This document shows, piece by piece, positions 1-7,691 of a stretch of DNA of 39,731 nt; the first letter of the stretch is position 1; every line of letters begins with the position of its first letter. The stretch comes from Methanoculleus sp. Its GTDB lineage: Archaea; Halobacteriota; Methanomicrobia; Methanomicrobiales; Methanomicrobiaceae. The position numbers were made by a program, and so were the translations under genes. Location of the stretch: positions 1 to 39,731 of the forward strand of contig DSDF01000069.1 of NCBI GenBank assembly GCA_011048835.1. The letters run 5' to 3'. The notes beneath the pieces were generated by a model. That model was not told the origin of the DNA and ran no database searches. It saw only the letters and a program-made list of their open reading frames with translations.

Positions 1-2
1 CC

Positions 3-1403
3 GGGTTGCGTGGACTCATCGAGCGGGCGATCGTCGATGATCCCCCGCCGACGGTCCGGCAGGGCGGCGTGATCCGGGAAGGGTACGATGAAAGCCTCGA
101 CACGCTGCGCTCCACCGCAACCGGGGGCAGGTCGTGGATCGCCGAATTCCAGGCGAATGAACGTGAACGCACAGGGATCAAGTCCCTGAAAGTGGGGTAC
201 AACAAGGTCTTCGGCTACTATATCGAGGTGACAAAGCCGAACCTCCGCCTGGTGCCCCCGGAGTACCGGCGCAAGCAGACCACCGCAAACGGCGAACGCT
301 ACACCCTCCCCGTACTGCAGGAGAAGGAAGCGCTGATCGCCAATGCAGACGAGCGCCTCGGGGCACTCGAAGCCGAGCTCTACGAAAACCTGATCGAGAA
401 ACTGCGAACGTGGGTCCCCGACCTCCAGGCCACGGGGCGCGCCCTGGGAACAGTCGATGTCTTTGCCGGCCTTGCGGAGGTCGCCCAAAAGAACGGCTAC
501 ACCCGGCCAGAGATCACGGACGATGCCGTGCTCGTGATCCGGGAAGGGCGCCATCCCGTGGTGGAGCGGGGCCTTGCACACGGGTTCGTCCCCAACGACA
601 CGGTGCTGGACAGCCGCAATGACCAGATCCTGATCATCACCGGGGCCAATATGGCGGGGAAGTCGACGTATATGCGCGGCGTTGCGCTCATCTGCATCAT
701 GGCGCAGACGGGCAGCTTTGTCCCCGCGGATTTTGCCAGCGTGGGCATCGTGGACCGGGTGTTTACACGGGTGGGGGCGTTCGACGACCTCGCCAGCGGG
801 CAGAGCACGTTCATGGTGGAGATGCTGGAACTGGCCAACATCCTCAACAACGTCTCCCCGCGCAGCCTTGTCGTCCTCGACGAGATCGGGCGCGGCACGA
901 GTACGCTGGACGGGCTCTCCATCGCGAGAGCGGTCCTCGAGTACCTGCACGGTCGCGGCTCGGAAGGGGCCCGCACCCTGTTCGCGACCCACTTCCACGA
1001 GCTCATCGAGACGGAGAGCGAGCTCAAAAGGGTTAAAAACTACCACTTTGCGGTCAAAGACACCGGAAAGGAGGTTGTCTTCCTCAGGAAAATAATCCCG
1101 GGGGCGACCGACAGGAGCTACGGTATCCATGTGGCACGGCTCGCCGGCATCCCGGCCCGCGTGACCGCACGCGCGGAAGATCTGCTGAAAAAGAGCCTCG
1201 AAGAGGAATGCCGGCCGGTAGGTAAAAGATCCCCCCGCTATACGCAGATGCTGCTCATCGATTCGCCCGAGGTGCAGAGCGCCGACCATGCGCTCATCGA
1301 GGAGATCCGATCGCTGGATATCAATACCATGACCCCGGTCGATGCCCTCACCGCACTGCACGCACTGCAGCGAAAGGCGCACGGGAGGAACGATCAACCA
1401 TGA
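3..1403 (+). CDS. mutS: DNA mismatch repair protein MutS, C-terminal part (5' end outside window)
   Basis: MutS recognises mismatches and uses ATP to recruit MutL. The frame is open from the window edge, so only about 466 C-terminal residues are visible; the mismatch-binding and connector domains lie upstream. Visible are the end of the lever/clamp region and the ABC-type ATPase: Walker A GANMAGKST (about nt 639-668), the MutS-specific stretch around DDLASGQSTF, Walker B LVVLDEIGRGTST, the TLFATHFHEL switch, and a C-terminal helical dimerisation tail. The stop overlaps the mutL start (ATGA, 1400-1403), so the two genes are translationally coupled. MutS1/MutL are bacterial-type in archaea and patchily distributed, so ancient transfer is likely. 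Identity is certain; the true start is not in the window. Confidence 0.97.
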   Translation, partial: GLRGLIERAIVDDPPPTVRQGGVIREGYDESLDTLRSTATGGRSWIAEFQANERERTGIKSLKVGYNKVFGYYIEVTKPNLRLVPPEYRRKQTTANGERYTLPVLQEKEALIANADERLGALEAELYENLIEKLRTWVPDLQATGRALGTVDVFAGLAEVAQKNGYTRPEITDDAVLVIREGRHPVVERGLAHGFVPNDTVLDSRNDQILIITGANMAGKSTYMRGVALICIMAQTGSFVPADFASVGIVDRVFTRVGAFDDLASGQSTFMVEMLELANILNNVSPRSLVVLDEIGRGTSTLDGLSIARAVLEYLHGRGSEGARTLFATHFHELIETESELKRVKNYHFAVKDTGKEVVFLRKIIPGATDRSYGIHVARLAGIPARVTARAEDLLKKSLEEECRPVGKRSPRYTQMLLIDSPEVQSADHALIEEIRSLDINTMTPVDALTALHALQRKAHGRNDQP

Positions 1404-3199
1404 ACGCCGCACACCCGGACCCACGCATCCGGATCCTCGACGAGGAGACCGTCAACCAGATAGCCGCAGGCGAAGTGGTGGAACGCCCCGCGTCGGTGGT
1501 CAAAGAACTGGTGGAGAATGCCATCGATGCGGGGGCGGCAACGGTCCGCATCGAGATCATCTCGGGCGGCGGCGGCATCGAGCGCATGCGGATCGTCGAC
1601 GACGGCACGGGGATGAGCAGGGAGAATGTTCGCCTCGCGTTCCTGCGGCATGCGACCAGCAAACTGCGAGCAATCGACGACCTGCACCGCATCCGATCGA
1701 TGGGGTTCCGTGGCGAAGCGCTGGCGAGCATCGCCGCGGTCGCCCGGGTGGAGGTGGTGACCAAGCCTCGCGGGTCGGGAGCGGTTCCGGCCACGCGTCT
1801 GGTGATCAGCGGGGGCGAGATCGTCGAAGATGAGGAGACGGGTGCTCCCGACGGAACGAGCGTTGCGGTGGAGGATCTCTTCTTCAATACCCCCGCAAGG
1901 AAAAAATTCCTCAAGAGCACGCAGACCGAAGTGCGCCACATGTACGCGATCATGGAGCAGATCGCCCTCGCCCATCCCGATCTCTCATTCCGCCTGCTGC
2001 ACAACGGCAGGGAGCGGATCGCCACCCAGACAAAGGGCACGCTGCTCGACACCATCAGTACCCTCTACGGCAGCGATCTCGCCCGCGATCTCATTCCGGT
2101 CGATGGCAGGACGGCATACATGCAGGTAGAAGGGCTGATCGCCGCGCCCGCGCACACCCGCCCCAATACCGCCCAGATCCTCATATCCGTCAACCGCCGC
2201 CAGATCTCTTCCGCAACGCTCGCACGGGCGGTCAGGGAGGGGTACGGCACCCTGCTGCCGAAAGATCGTTTTCCGGTTGCATTCCTTTCCCTGACCATCG
2301 ATACCGGCCTCGTGGACGTCAATGTCCACCCGACGAAACGAGAGGTGCGGATCTCGAGAGAGGCGGATGTGGTCCGGGAAATTGCCTCGGTCATCCGGGA
2401 AACGCTCCGGTCCGCCCGCCTCATCCCGCAGGCATCCTCCCCTCCCGTGCCGGGGCACGCCCCCGTGCCGGAGAGCGGCTATACCCCGTCGGCGGGGGCA
2501 TGGCAGGTGGCGGCGCCGGTGCGCGCCTACCACCCGGTACACCGGGAGCAGAGCGCAACCGATACCCAGCTGCGGCTCACGGAAAACACGGCTGATGAGA
2601 CCGCCGAGACGGAGCAGCCCGGCATGGAGGTTATCGGGCAGCTCGATGCCGCCTACATCATGGTGACCTCTTCATCCGGCGACCACGAGGAACTGATACT
2701 CGTCGACCAGCACGCTGCCCATGAACGGGTGCTCTACGAGCAGGTGCGGGCAAAGCGGGAGCGGGGCGTGCGGTCCCAGGAGCTCCTGGTACCCGTGATC
2801 CTCACCCTCCGACCGAAAGAGGCCGCCGCGGTGCGGGAAGCATTGCCCCTCCTTCTTGCCGAGGGGTTCGTGCTCGAAGAGTTCGGCAGGGATTCCTTTG
2901 CGGTGCGTACCGTGCCGGTGGTGCTGGGCAAACAGGTCGAACCTGAGGTGATCGACGATATTATCGCCGACGTCATCGGTGACGAGCTGCGGTCTGCCGC
3001 AAACAAAAAAGAGGGGATTACCTGCATCATCGCCTGCAGGGGTGCGATCAAGGCGGGAGTGCACATGACCCGGGAGCAGATGGCACGCCTTCTTTCCCAG
3101 CTCTTCCGCACGGACAACCCCTCTACCTGCCCCCACGGCCGGCCCACCATGGTGTCCTTCCCACGGGAGCGGCTCGACGGGATGTTCCGGAGGACCTGA
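1400..3199 (+). CDS. mutL: DNA mismatch repair protein MutL (endonuclease-type)
   Basis: This 599-residue protein is the partner of MutS in mismatch repair. The N-terminal GHKL ATPase shows the family motifs in order: QIAAGEVVERPASVVKELVE, ENAIDAGA, DDGTGM, and the ATP lid RHATSKL followed by GFRGEAL. A variable linker (about residues 340-415) precedes the C-terminal dimerisation domain. That domain carries DQHAAHERVLYE near residue 436, matching the DQHA(X)2E(X)4E metal-dependent nicking motif, plus ACRGAIKAG and CPHGRP, which help form the metal site in nicking MutLs. This predicts an endonuclease-active MutL, as expected where no MutH exists. An SD GGGAGG at 1383-1388 lies 11 nt before the ATG, inside the end of mutS. 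Confidence 0.97.
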   Translation: MNAAHPDPRIRILDEETVNQIAAGEVVERPASVVKELVENAIDAGAATVRIEIISGGGGIERMRIVDDGTGMSRENVRLAFLRHATSKLRAIDDLHRIRSMGFRGEALASIAAVARVEVVTKPRGSGAVPATRLVISGGEIVEDEETGAPDGTSVAVEDLFFNTPARKKFLKSTQTEVRHMYAIMEQIALAHPDLSFRLLHNGRERIATQTKGTLLDTISTLYGSDLARDLIPVDGRTAYMQVEGLIAAPAHTRPNTAQILISVNRRQISSATLARAVREGYGTLLPKDRFPVAFLSLTIDTGLVDVNVHPTKREVRISREADVVREIASVIRETLRSARLIPQASSPPVPGHAPVPESGYTPSAGAWQVAAPVRAYHPVHREQSATDTQLRLTENTADETAETEQPGMEVIGQLDAAYIMVTSSSGDHEELILVDQHAAHERVLYEQVRAKRERGVRSQELLVPVILTLRPKEAAAVREALPLLLAEGFVLEEFGRDSFAVRTVPVVLGKQVEPEVIDDIIADVIGDELRSAANKKEGITCIIACRGAIKAGVHMTREQMARLLSQLFRTDNPSTCPHGRPTMVSFPRERLDGMFRRT

Positions 3200-3374
3200 T
3201 CACCCCTCCCGGCATGATTGCCTCCTTCACGCACCTCACGGACAGCGCGATGCCGGGCGCGGGGCCGAAGGGACCATACCGGCAATAACGCCCGCATACA
3301 TCCCACGGAAGTGCACGCGTGCGGCGGAAAGATTGATGAAGGATCAGCAACACTTCTGGCTATCGGTGAGTGTC

Positions 3375-3635
3375 ATGCCCATTCCGAGGAAAGATTTTGA
3401 CCAGGGAGCCACGCCGGCGGAGATCAAGTCGAGGATCATCGAAGTGCTTGCAAAAAACAAGGGATACGCCTACACGCTGGATGAGATCCGGGAGCTGGTC
3501 TTCGGGGATAACAGCGGGTCTGCCGAGTCGTGGAAGGGAGCGTGCTTTCTGCAGGATCTCATCAAGGAGGGCTATGTGGAGGAGAAGATCGTCGAGGTGG
3601 AAAACGGGCGGTGGGTATTCTATCACTGGAAATAA
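3375..3635 (+). CDS. Small winged-helix-like protein, function unknown
   Basis: This predicts an 86-residue protein. I chose ATG 3375 because GGTGAG (3365-3370) lies just upstream; an in-frame ATG at 3333 would add 14 residues with no SD. Residues 12-70 look like a compact helix-turn-helix: an AEIKSRIIEVLAKNKGYAY first helix, a TLDEIRELVFG segment, a CFLQDLIKEGYVEEKIV recognition-like helix, and a strand ending GRWVFYHWK. This is the usual organisation of small archaeal winged-helix regulators, with a C-terminal wing. The single Cys is not part of a metal site. It stands alone, 175 bp after mutL on the same strand. The DNA-binding role is inferred from the predicted fold only. Confidence 0.7.
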   Translation: MPIPRKDFDQGATPAEIKSRIIEVLAKNKGYAYTLDEIRELVFGDNSGSAESWKGACFLQDLIKEGYVEEKIVEVENGRWVFYHWK

Positions 3636-4244
3636 GGCCCGGAAATCCCAACGAGATCAGAATACGGATCCCCGGAACGCAGGCCGAAAGCCGTATCCAC
3701 CATACCCTCGTGCTCCTCATGCACGTGAACTACGCAGTCCCGCACTGAAAAATCTCCAGAACCGGAGCACTTGCATGCAATCGCCGCGGTGAAGGCAGGA
3801 ATCAGGCCGTTAAATTTTTCGGCGTCACGCCTCCGCAGGGCGCCCGTCTCGATGGTTGTCGACACCCAGCGTGATGCCCGACCTGATATAACCCCCGATT
3901 TCGTCATAAAACGCGTTGTTTCGGGCGCGCCTGCTCGTCGGGGTCACCGGTGCCGGGGTGATCTCGTTGGCGGGATCGAGGAGGACGCTGTCGCCTCCCG
4001 CTCCCAGGGGACCGGAGAGGGGCGTGAAGGGTTTCGGAGAGGAAGAAGGTCCCTGCGGGGAGGATGCCCCGCAATCCGGCTCCTCCAGGCGGCACCTGCT
4101 AGCAGTGCACCCCAGTTACGGGCGCGTTGAGCAGCAGATGTTCCGAAATCTCCTGCAGTACCCCACCGTGCATCCACCGGATCGCGGGAGGGGAGTGCAC
4201 GTCGCCGCCACCGTTCCGGGAGAGGGGGAACAATGCGGGTATGG
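3636..4244. other. About 600 bp without an intact gene; possible decayed minus-strand coding sequence
   Basis: No convincing intact gene, tRNA or repeat is visible. The minus strand carries coding-like fragments in different frames. One runs from about 4127 down to 3850, after an in-frame TAA and without a usable start codon, ends at a TGA and has mostly G/C third positions, like the neighbouring genes. A second fragment in another frame occupies about 3907-3623. A third, around 4240-4099, ends at a stop just upstream of the first. Together they look more like a frameshifted remnant than random sequence, but I recognise no family in them. Sequence comparison with relatives would decide. Confidence 0.3.
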
Positions 4245-4481
4245 CTACAGGAGATACATGCGCCGTTTGAGAGCCCCACCGACCATCCCGATCGCACCGA
4301 AAAGCAGGAGGCGTGCGAACCGGAAGAGGAGGGAAACCAACACCATCGATGCCACCATCATGCCGAGTGAGGCCCAGCTGCGGTGCCACAGGAGAGACGC
4401 AATGGTAAAAAGGGACAGTATGCGGAAGAGCGGGGCGAGGGGATTGATAGGGGATGTTAACACAAGGCCGATCAGGTTCAC
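4245..4481 (-). CDS. Small hydrophobic membrane protein, unknown function
   Basis: This is a predicted 78-residue protein with a GTG start at 4481. GGAG lies about 11 nt upstream, so the start is not firmly fixed. The sequence is strongly hydrophobic, with two or three likely membrane-spanning stretches: residues about 4-30 (interrupted by prolines), 33-52, and 55-70. It ends in a basic KRRMYLL tail, which suggests a cytoplasmic C terminus. No conserved catalytic residues or named family are recognised. It stands alone, about 100 bp from the next minus-strand gene upstream. The composition argues for a real product; it could otherwise be a fragment of a larger lost membrane protein. Confidence 0.5.
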   Translation of the reverse strand: MNLIGLVLTSPINPLAPLFRILSLFTIASLLWHRSWASLGMMVASMVLVSLLFRFARLLLFGAIGMVGGALKRRMYLL

Positions 4482-4579
4482 AGGATCACGACTCCATCAA
4501 CCCTGCCCTCCGGCAGGGTAATCCATGCTGAGTGGGCGGCAGGGAATAAAACGGTATCGCCACCGCAGCGCCGGACAGG

Positions 4580-5182
4580 CTATGCCCTGCAGCGGCAGAG
4601 GTCACGCGTGCCCCGCAGCACATAGAGCGTCTCGTCCTCCACCTGCCGTGCGGCGACGATGAAGACGAGAAAACCGTGACCGGCAAAGATATGCTGCACT
4701 TCCTCGAGCCCGGTCAGCGAGGAGGCGAGGAGCAGTATGCGGCCGCGGGGTGCGAGAACGCGGTCTACGCCAGCGATGAACCGTGCGATCACCTCCCGCC
4801 CGCTCTCCCCGCCGTCGAGGGCGTATTCAAGCCAATCGTTGAGTCGATCTTCCTCACACGTTGGCAGGTAGGGCGGATTGAAGAGAACCAGATCGAATTC
4901 GCCGCAGATTCCTGCGTACAGGTCGGTCCGCACCACCTCTACGCCGCGCATGGCGGCGGCAATCACCGCATGTGGGTTGATATCGGTCGCGATGACCGGA
5001 GCGATCTCTGCAATGCGCGCTGCAATCTCGCCGCTGCCGCACCCGACCTCGAGCACCCGATCAGCACAGGAGAGCTCGTGCAGCACCGCCTCCAGCAGCA
5101 GATAGGTGTCCTGTTCGGGAGAATACACCTGCTCGCACCGATAGCCATCGACCCTATTACCGGACCCGTCCTTTCCGTGCAT
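4580..5182 (-). CDS. HemK2/Mtq2-like class I SAM methyltransferase (release factor or protein glutamine methyltransferase)
   Basis: This 200-residue protein is a stand-alone class I methyltransferase. Motif I EVGCGSG is at residues 45-51, the acidic end of strand 2 is ATDINP, and the catalytic NPPY is at residues 102-105. NPPY together with the small size and no N-terminal helical domain is typical of the archaeal/eukaryal HemK2 (Mtq2, N6AMT1) branch. Members methylate the glutamine of the GGQ motif in aRF1/eRF1, usually with a Trm112-like partner. No Trm112 gene is seen in the window. An SD GGGAGGG sits 4 nt before the ATG. It follows the DUF2769 gene with a 90-bp gap. The family call is strong; the substrate is inferred. 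Confidence 0.82.
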   Translation of the reverse strand: MHGKDGSGNRVDGYRCEQVYSPEQDTYLLLEAVLHELSCADRVLEVGCGSGEIAARIAEIAPVIATDINPHAVIAAAMRGVEVVRTDLYAGICGEFDLVLFNPPYLPTCEEDRLNDWLEYALDGGESGREVIARFIAGVDRVLAPRGRILLLASSLTGLEEVQHIFAGHGFLVFIVAARQVEDETLYVLRGTRDLCRCRA

Positions 5183-5272
5183 GGATCCCTCCCTTTATGG
5201 GACTGCGGGATGAAGAATATCCCGGTTCCACCGGGGCAAAAGGGGCCGGCACCGGAAATAAAGTGGCAGCGC

Positions 5273-5596
5273 TTACCTCACCCAATGCTTGCGCACCTGC
5301 AGGGTTTCAAGCAGCATCTGCTGTTTCTCGGATCCGCGGGTGCAGTAGAAGGTGTTGTTCAGCCCGAGTTCAGCGGCAAGGGGGCAGGTAGGGCAGATAC
5401 ACTTTTTTTCCTCTGCAATGCACGCGCTCTTTCCCGTGCTGCAGAACGCAAGTTCGTTTTCTTCAGGATTGCATTCCTTGTAATTGGGACATTGGGGGCA
5501 GATGCACTGCTCTTCCCGCTTCCTGAGGATCATGAGCTTCTCTTCTGTCGAGAGATCGAGCGCCTCCATCATCTGCTGATATGCCTTAATATCCAT
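5273..5596 (-). CDS. Cys-rich DUF2769-type protein
   Basis: This 107-residue protein has about 12 cysteines arranged as an internal duplication. The first half has CICPQCPNYKEC followed by AFCSTGKSAC. The second has CICPTCPLAAEL followed by FYCTRG. Such CxCPxCP repeats are typical of the DUF2769 family of methanogens and suggest bound zinc or Fe-S clusters, though no function has been established for it. A helical N terminus (residues 1-28) precedes the repeats. It has its own promoter: an AT-rich TATA element at 5631-5643 and an SD GAGGTAT (5601-5607) six nt before the ATG. It probably leads the transcript that continues into the methyltransferase downstream. Confidence 0.8.
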   Translation of the reverse strand: MDIKAYQQMMEALDLSTEEKLMILRKREEQCICPQCPNYKECNPEENELAFCSTGKSACIAEEKKCICPTCPLAAELGLNNTFYCTRGSEKQQMLLETLQVRKHWVR

Positions 5597-5630
5597 ACGA
5601 ATACCTCATGTGCACAATAGCGACAGCCCC

Positions 5631-5643
5631 TATTTAAATTTTT
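5631..5643 (-). promoter_or_regulatory. TATA box for the DUF2769 gene
   Basis: The minus strand reads AAAAATTTAAATA here, an isolated AT-rich stretch in GC-rich surroundings. It lies about 40 nt before the ATG at 5596, leaving room for a transcription start near 5610 and a short leader with SD GAGGTAT. Spacing fits an archaeal TATA box 24-27 nt before the start site. Confidence 0.6.
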
Positions 5644-5690
5644 GTGCATCGGGTATGCGAAGGGGTAATCGCCACGCCGGGGGATCCGAT

Positions 5691-6458
5691 CTACGATACC
5701 GCATTCGCGATCCGGGCAAACGCTTCGAGAGGGAGCGCTTCGGGGCGGGCCTGCAGGATGTCCGCCGGAAGTACCTGCACCAGTATGTCCACCCGTTCGT
5801 CCCCCAGCAGGGTCCTGGAAGCCTTGAGCGCCTTGCGCACCGTTTTCCGGCGGTGCGAGAAGAGGGCCCGCACGACATCCGCATACAGGGTGCGGTCCTT
5901 GATGGGGTACGGGGGGTCGCGCGGCGTGATCTTCATCACCCACGACCGCACCTGCGGTTTGGGCCGAAACGCATTCGGCGAGAGCTCGAGAATCGGTTTT
6001 ACCCGAGCGTACGTCTGTACCATCACCGAGAGGCGCCCGCACTCTGGCGTTCCGGGGAGCGCGATCATCCGCTGCCCGAACTCCTTCTGGTACATCAGCA
6101 CTGCAGTCTCGAACCCGATATCAAGCAGCCGGAACGTGATCTTCGAGGACGCCGAGTAGGGGAGGTTCGCCACCACGAGGTCGAAGGGCGGCAGATCGCA
6201 TTGTACAGCATTGCCATGGATGAGCGTGAGCTGACCGGTGGCAAGCTCCGCGGAAAAGCGCACTGCGAGGTTCTCGCAGAGGGTGCGATCGAGTTCGACG
6301 GCAATGACCCGCGCGCCCTGTTCGAGCAGGGCGCAGGTCAAAACGCCCTCACCGGGACCGATCTCCAGCACGCGCCGGCCCCGCACATCGACCGCACCGA
6401 CAATCCTCGACACGGCATTTCTGTCGATGAGGAAGTGCTGGTCGTGCCTGGGTTTCAT
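5691..6458 (-). CDS. ksgA: 16S rRNA dimethyladenosine transferase KsgA/RsmA
   Basis: KsgA dimethylates two adjacent adenosines in helix 45 of 16S rRNA late in 30S assembly. This 255-residue protein matches the family length. The N terminus PRHDQHFLID is the conserved substrate-side loop, followed by SAM motif I GPGEG (34-38), the acidic AVELD end of strand 2, and catalytic NLPYS (98-102). The C-terminal half has the family PKPQVRSWV and FSHRRKTVRKAL segments. The ATG overlaps the stop of the DUF655 gene (6455-6458), an arrangement widely conserved in euryarchaea (rpl21e-rpoF-DUF655-ksgA). It appears to be the last gene of the long minus-strand cluster. No T-rich terminator is evident after its stop. 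Confidence 0.96.
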   Translation of the reverse strand: MKPRHDQHFLIDRNAVSRIVGAVDVRGRRVLEIGPGEGVLTCALLEQGARVIAVELDRTLCENLAVRFSAELATGQLTLIHGNAVQCDLPPFDLVVANLPYSASSKITFRLLDIGFETAVLMYQKEFGQRMIALPGTPECGRLSVMVQTYARVKPILELSPNAFRPKPQVRSWVMKITPRDPPYPIKDRTLYADVVRALFSHRRKTVRKALKASRTLLGDERVDILVQVLPADILQARPEALPLEAFARIANAVS

Positions 6459-7015
6459 TTTGAAGTAAAGAGGTGGTATTTAATGTGAGGATCTTCGAGT
6501 TCCTCCATGATCCTGTTGATGATCATCTTTTCAGGGTGCGGTATGGCCTTGATTCGCTCACTGATATCCGCGAAGCTCGTAAAGGGCGCCTTCTCCCGTT
6601 CTTCGAGGATCTCCCACATCAGTTTCTTGCCGATCCCGGGAAGGAGGTGCAGCATATGCAGTTTCGGGGTGACCGAAATGGCCTTGTTGAAGAACTCGAC
6701 GAAGCGGCCCTCATGCTCCCTGACGATACCCTCCACCGCAAAGGGCAGCTCGAGTTTTGCAGTGGGCGTGAGATCCTCGTACCCTATCCGGCGCTTCACC
6801 CGCTCGATTTTGTCCCGCTCCTTGTCGCCGATATAGACCATGTCATGGAGCTGGAGGTCATCTATTTTTGGCACCAGCTCGAGCAGCTTGAACTGGTCGA
6901 TGCCTACCGCCTGCAGGAGCGGTTCCCTCCTGAACTGGGGTCGCGGATCGTTTGCGTGCCCTCGCGGGAGTATATCGATCACTACCGCATAGATTTCCTT
7001 CTTCTCGGTCCTCAT
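6455..7015 (-). CDS. DUF655 family protein (predicted RNA/DNA-binding, helix-hairpin-helix)
   Basis: This 186-residue protein belongs to the archaeal DUF655 family, normally encoded between rpoF and ksgA, as here. The N-terminal 95 residues are a beta-rich, OB-like region (EIYAVVIDILPRG to the HDMVYIGDKERDKI segment). The C-terminal part has a helix-hairpin-helix LLPGIGKKLMWEILEER, a motif that contacts nucleic-acid backbone, and ends in a helical domain. No enzyme motif is seen. An SD GAGGGGG lies five nt before the ATG, in the short gap after rpoF. Its constant neighbourhood suggests a role in ribosome or RNA polymerase function, but this has not been shown and is inference here. Confidence 0.9.
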   Translation of the reverse strand: MRTEKKEIYAVVIDILPRGHANDPRPQFRREPLLQAVGIDQFKLLELVPKIDDLQLHDMVYIGDKERDKIERVKRRIGYEDLTPTAKLELPFAVEGIVREHEGRFVEFFNKAISVTPKLHMLHLLPGIGKKLMWEILEEREKAPFTSFADISERIKAIPHPEKMIINRIMEELEDPHIKYHLFTSK

Positions 7016-7025
7016 CCCAACCCCC

Positions 7026-7376
7026 TCAGAAATGGGCCATTACGAGGTCGATTATTTCGTCGAGTTCCTCACCCGAAAGGGTAAACCGTTCCTTTGCGTA
7101 GATGGCCCGAAGTTCATCACGCGTCCGGGGCATGACATTGGCGATGCGAAACGCAATGTCAGGCTTCATTTTTTCGAGCTTCACCAGCTCTTCTACAAGG
7201 TTTCGTGCCTTTTCTGCGCTGGTTTTTGCAAGAAGATTGGCATGCTCGATGCTCTTTCGAAGTTCATAGGACATCTCTTCGCCCTCGTCCAGGCGCCTCG
7301 CCTCAATCGAGAGCAAGGTTTCCCGGACCTCGGGAAGCGTTACCCTCTCTTCGCTACTGATACCCTTTACTCTCAT
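7026..7376 (-). CDS. rpoF: DNA-directed RNA polymerase subunit Rpo4 (F)
   Basis: Rpo4 forms the stalk of archaeal RNA polymerase with Rpo7 and helps open-complex formation and processivity. The 116-residue product begins MRVKGISSEE, the usual family start. A GTG three codons upstream (7385) is possible but not supported by the family start. The N-terminal part binds Rpo7, and the C-terminal HRDC-like helical domain contains RTRDELRAIYAKERF and a DEIIDLV end. No Cys or metal site is present, as expected. It lies between rpl21e (21-bp gap) and DUF655 (10-bp gap), within the transcription/translation cluster. Confidence 0.95.
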   Translation of the reverse strand: MRVKGISSEERVTLPEVRETLLSIEARRLDEGEEMSYELRKSIEHANLLAKTSAEKARNLVEELVKLEKMKPDIAFRIANVMPRTRDELRAIYAKERFTLSGEELDEIIDLVMAHF

Positions 7377-7397
7377 GCCAATCACAATCGTTGGGAG

Positions 7398-7691
7398 TTA
7401 GATTTTTTGTGGCTTTAGATGTTGCGATCGGGTAATGACCGTCTTTGTCGCATTGCCATCCCTGATCTCGACGAGCCAGGCGCGTCCCCGCTGCCCGACA
7501 ACCGTTCCCGTTTTTCCGTGGAAACGGCGGTGCGGCATGCCGACATGAACGCTCGGATCGATCACCAGATGGACCCGCTGCCCGACATCGAACTTCTGGA
7601 TGACCGTCGTTGCCGGTGCGATGCCTCGTTTCCGCAATGCTTTCTTGAACTTATACCGTGTCTTTTTTCGTGGACCGTTATGATGTGCCAT
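7398..7691 (-). CDS. rpl21e: 50S ribosomal protein L21e
   Basis: This is a 97-residue archaeal/eukaryal-type large-subunit protein. The sequence starts MAHHNGPRKKTRYKFKK and continues with the SH3-like barrel segments FDVGQRVHLVIDPSVHVG, RFHGKTGTVVGQRG and a C-terminal RSQHLKP, all typical of L21e. I chose ATG 7691 over an in-frame GTG two codons earlier; AGGTGA lies immediately upstream. The start lies inside the last 14 bases of pus10, so translation is probably coupled. High basic content fits rRNA binding. Confidence 0.96.
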   Translation of the reverse strand: MAHHNGPRKKTRYKFKKALRKRGIAPATTVIQKFDVGQRVHLVIDPSVHVGMPHRRFHGKTGTVVGQRGRAWLVEIRDGNATKTVITRSQHLKPQKI

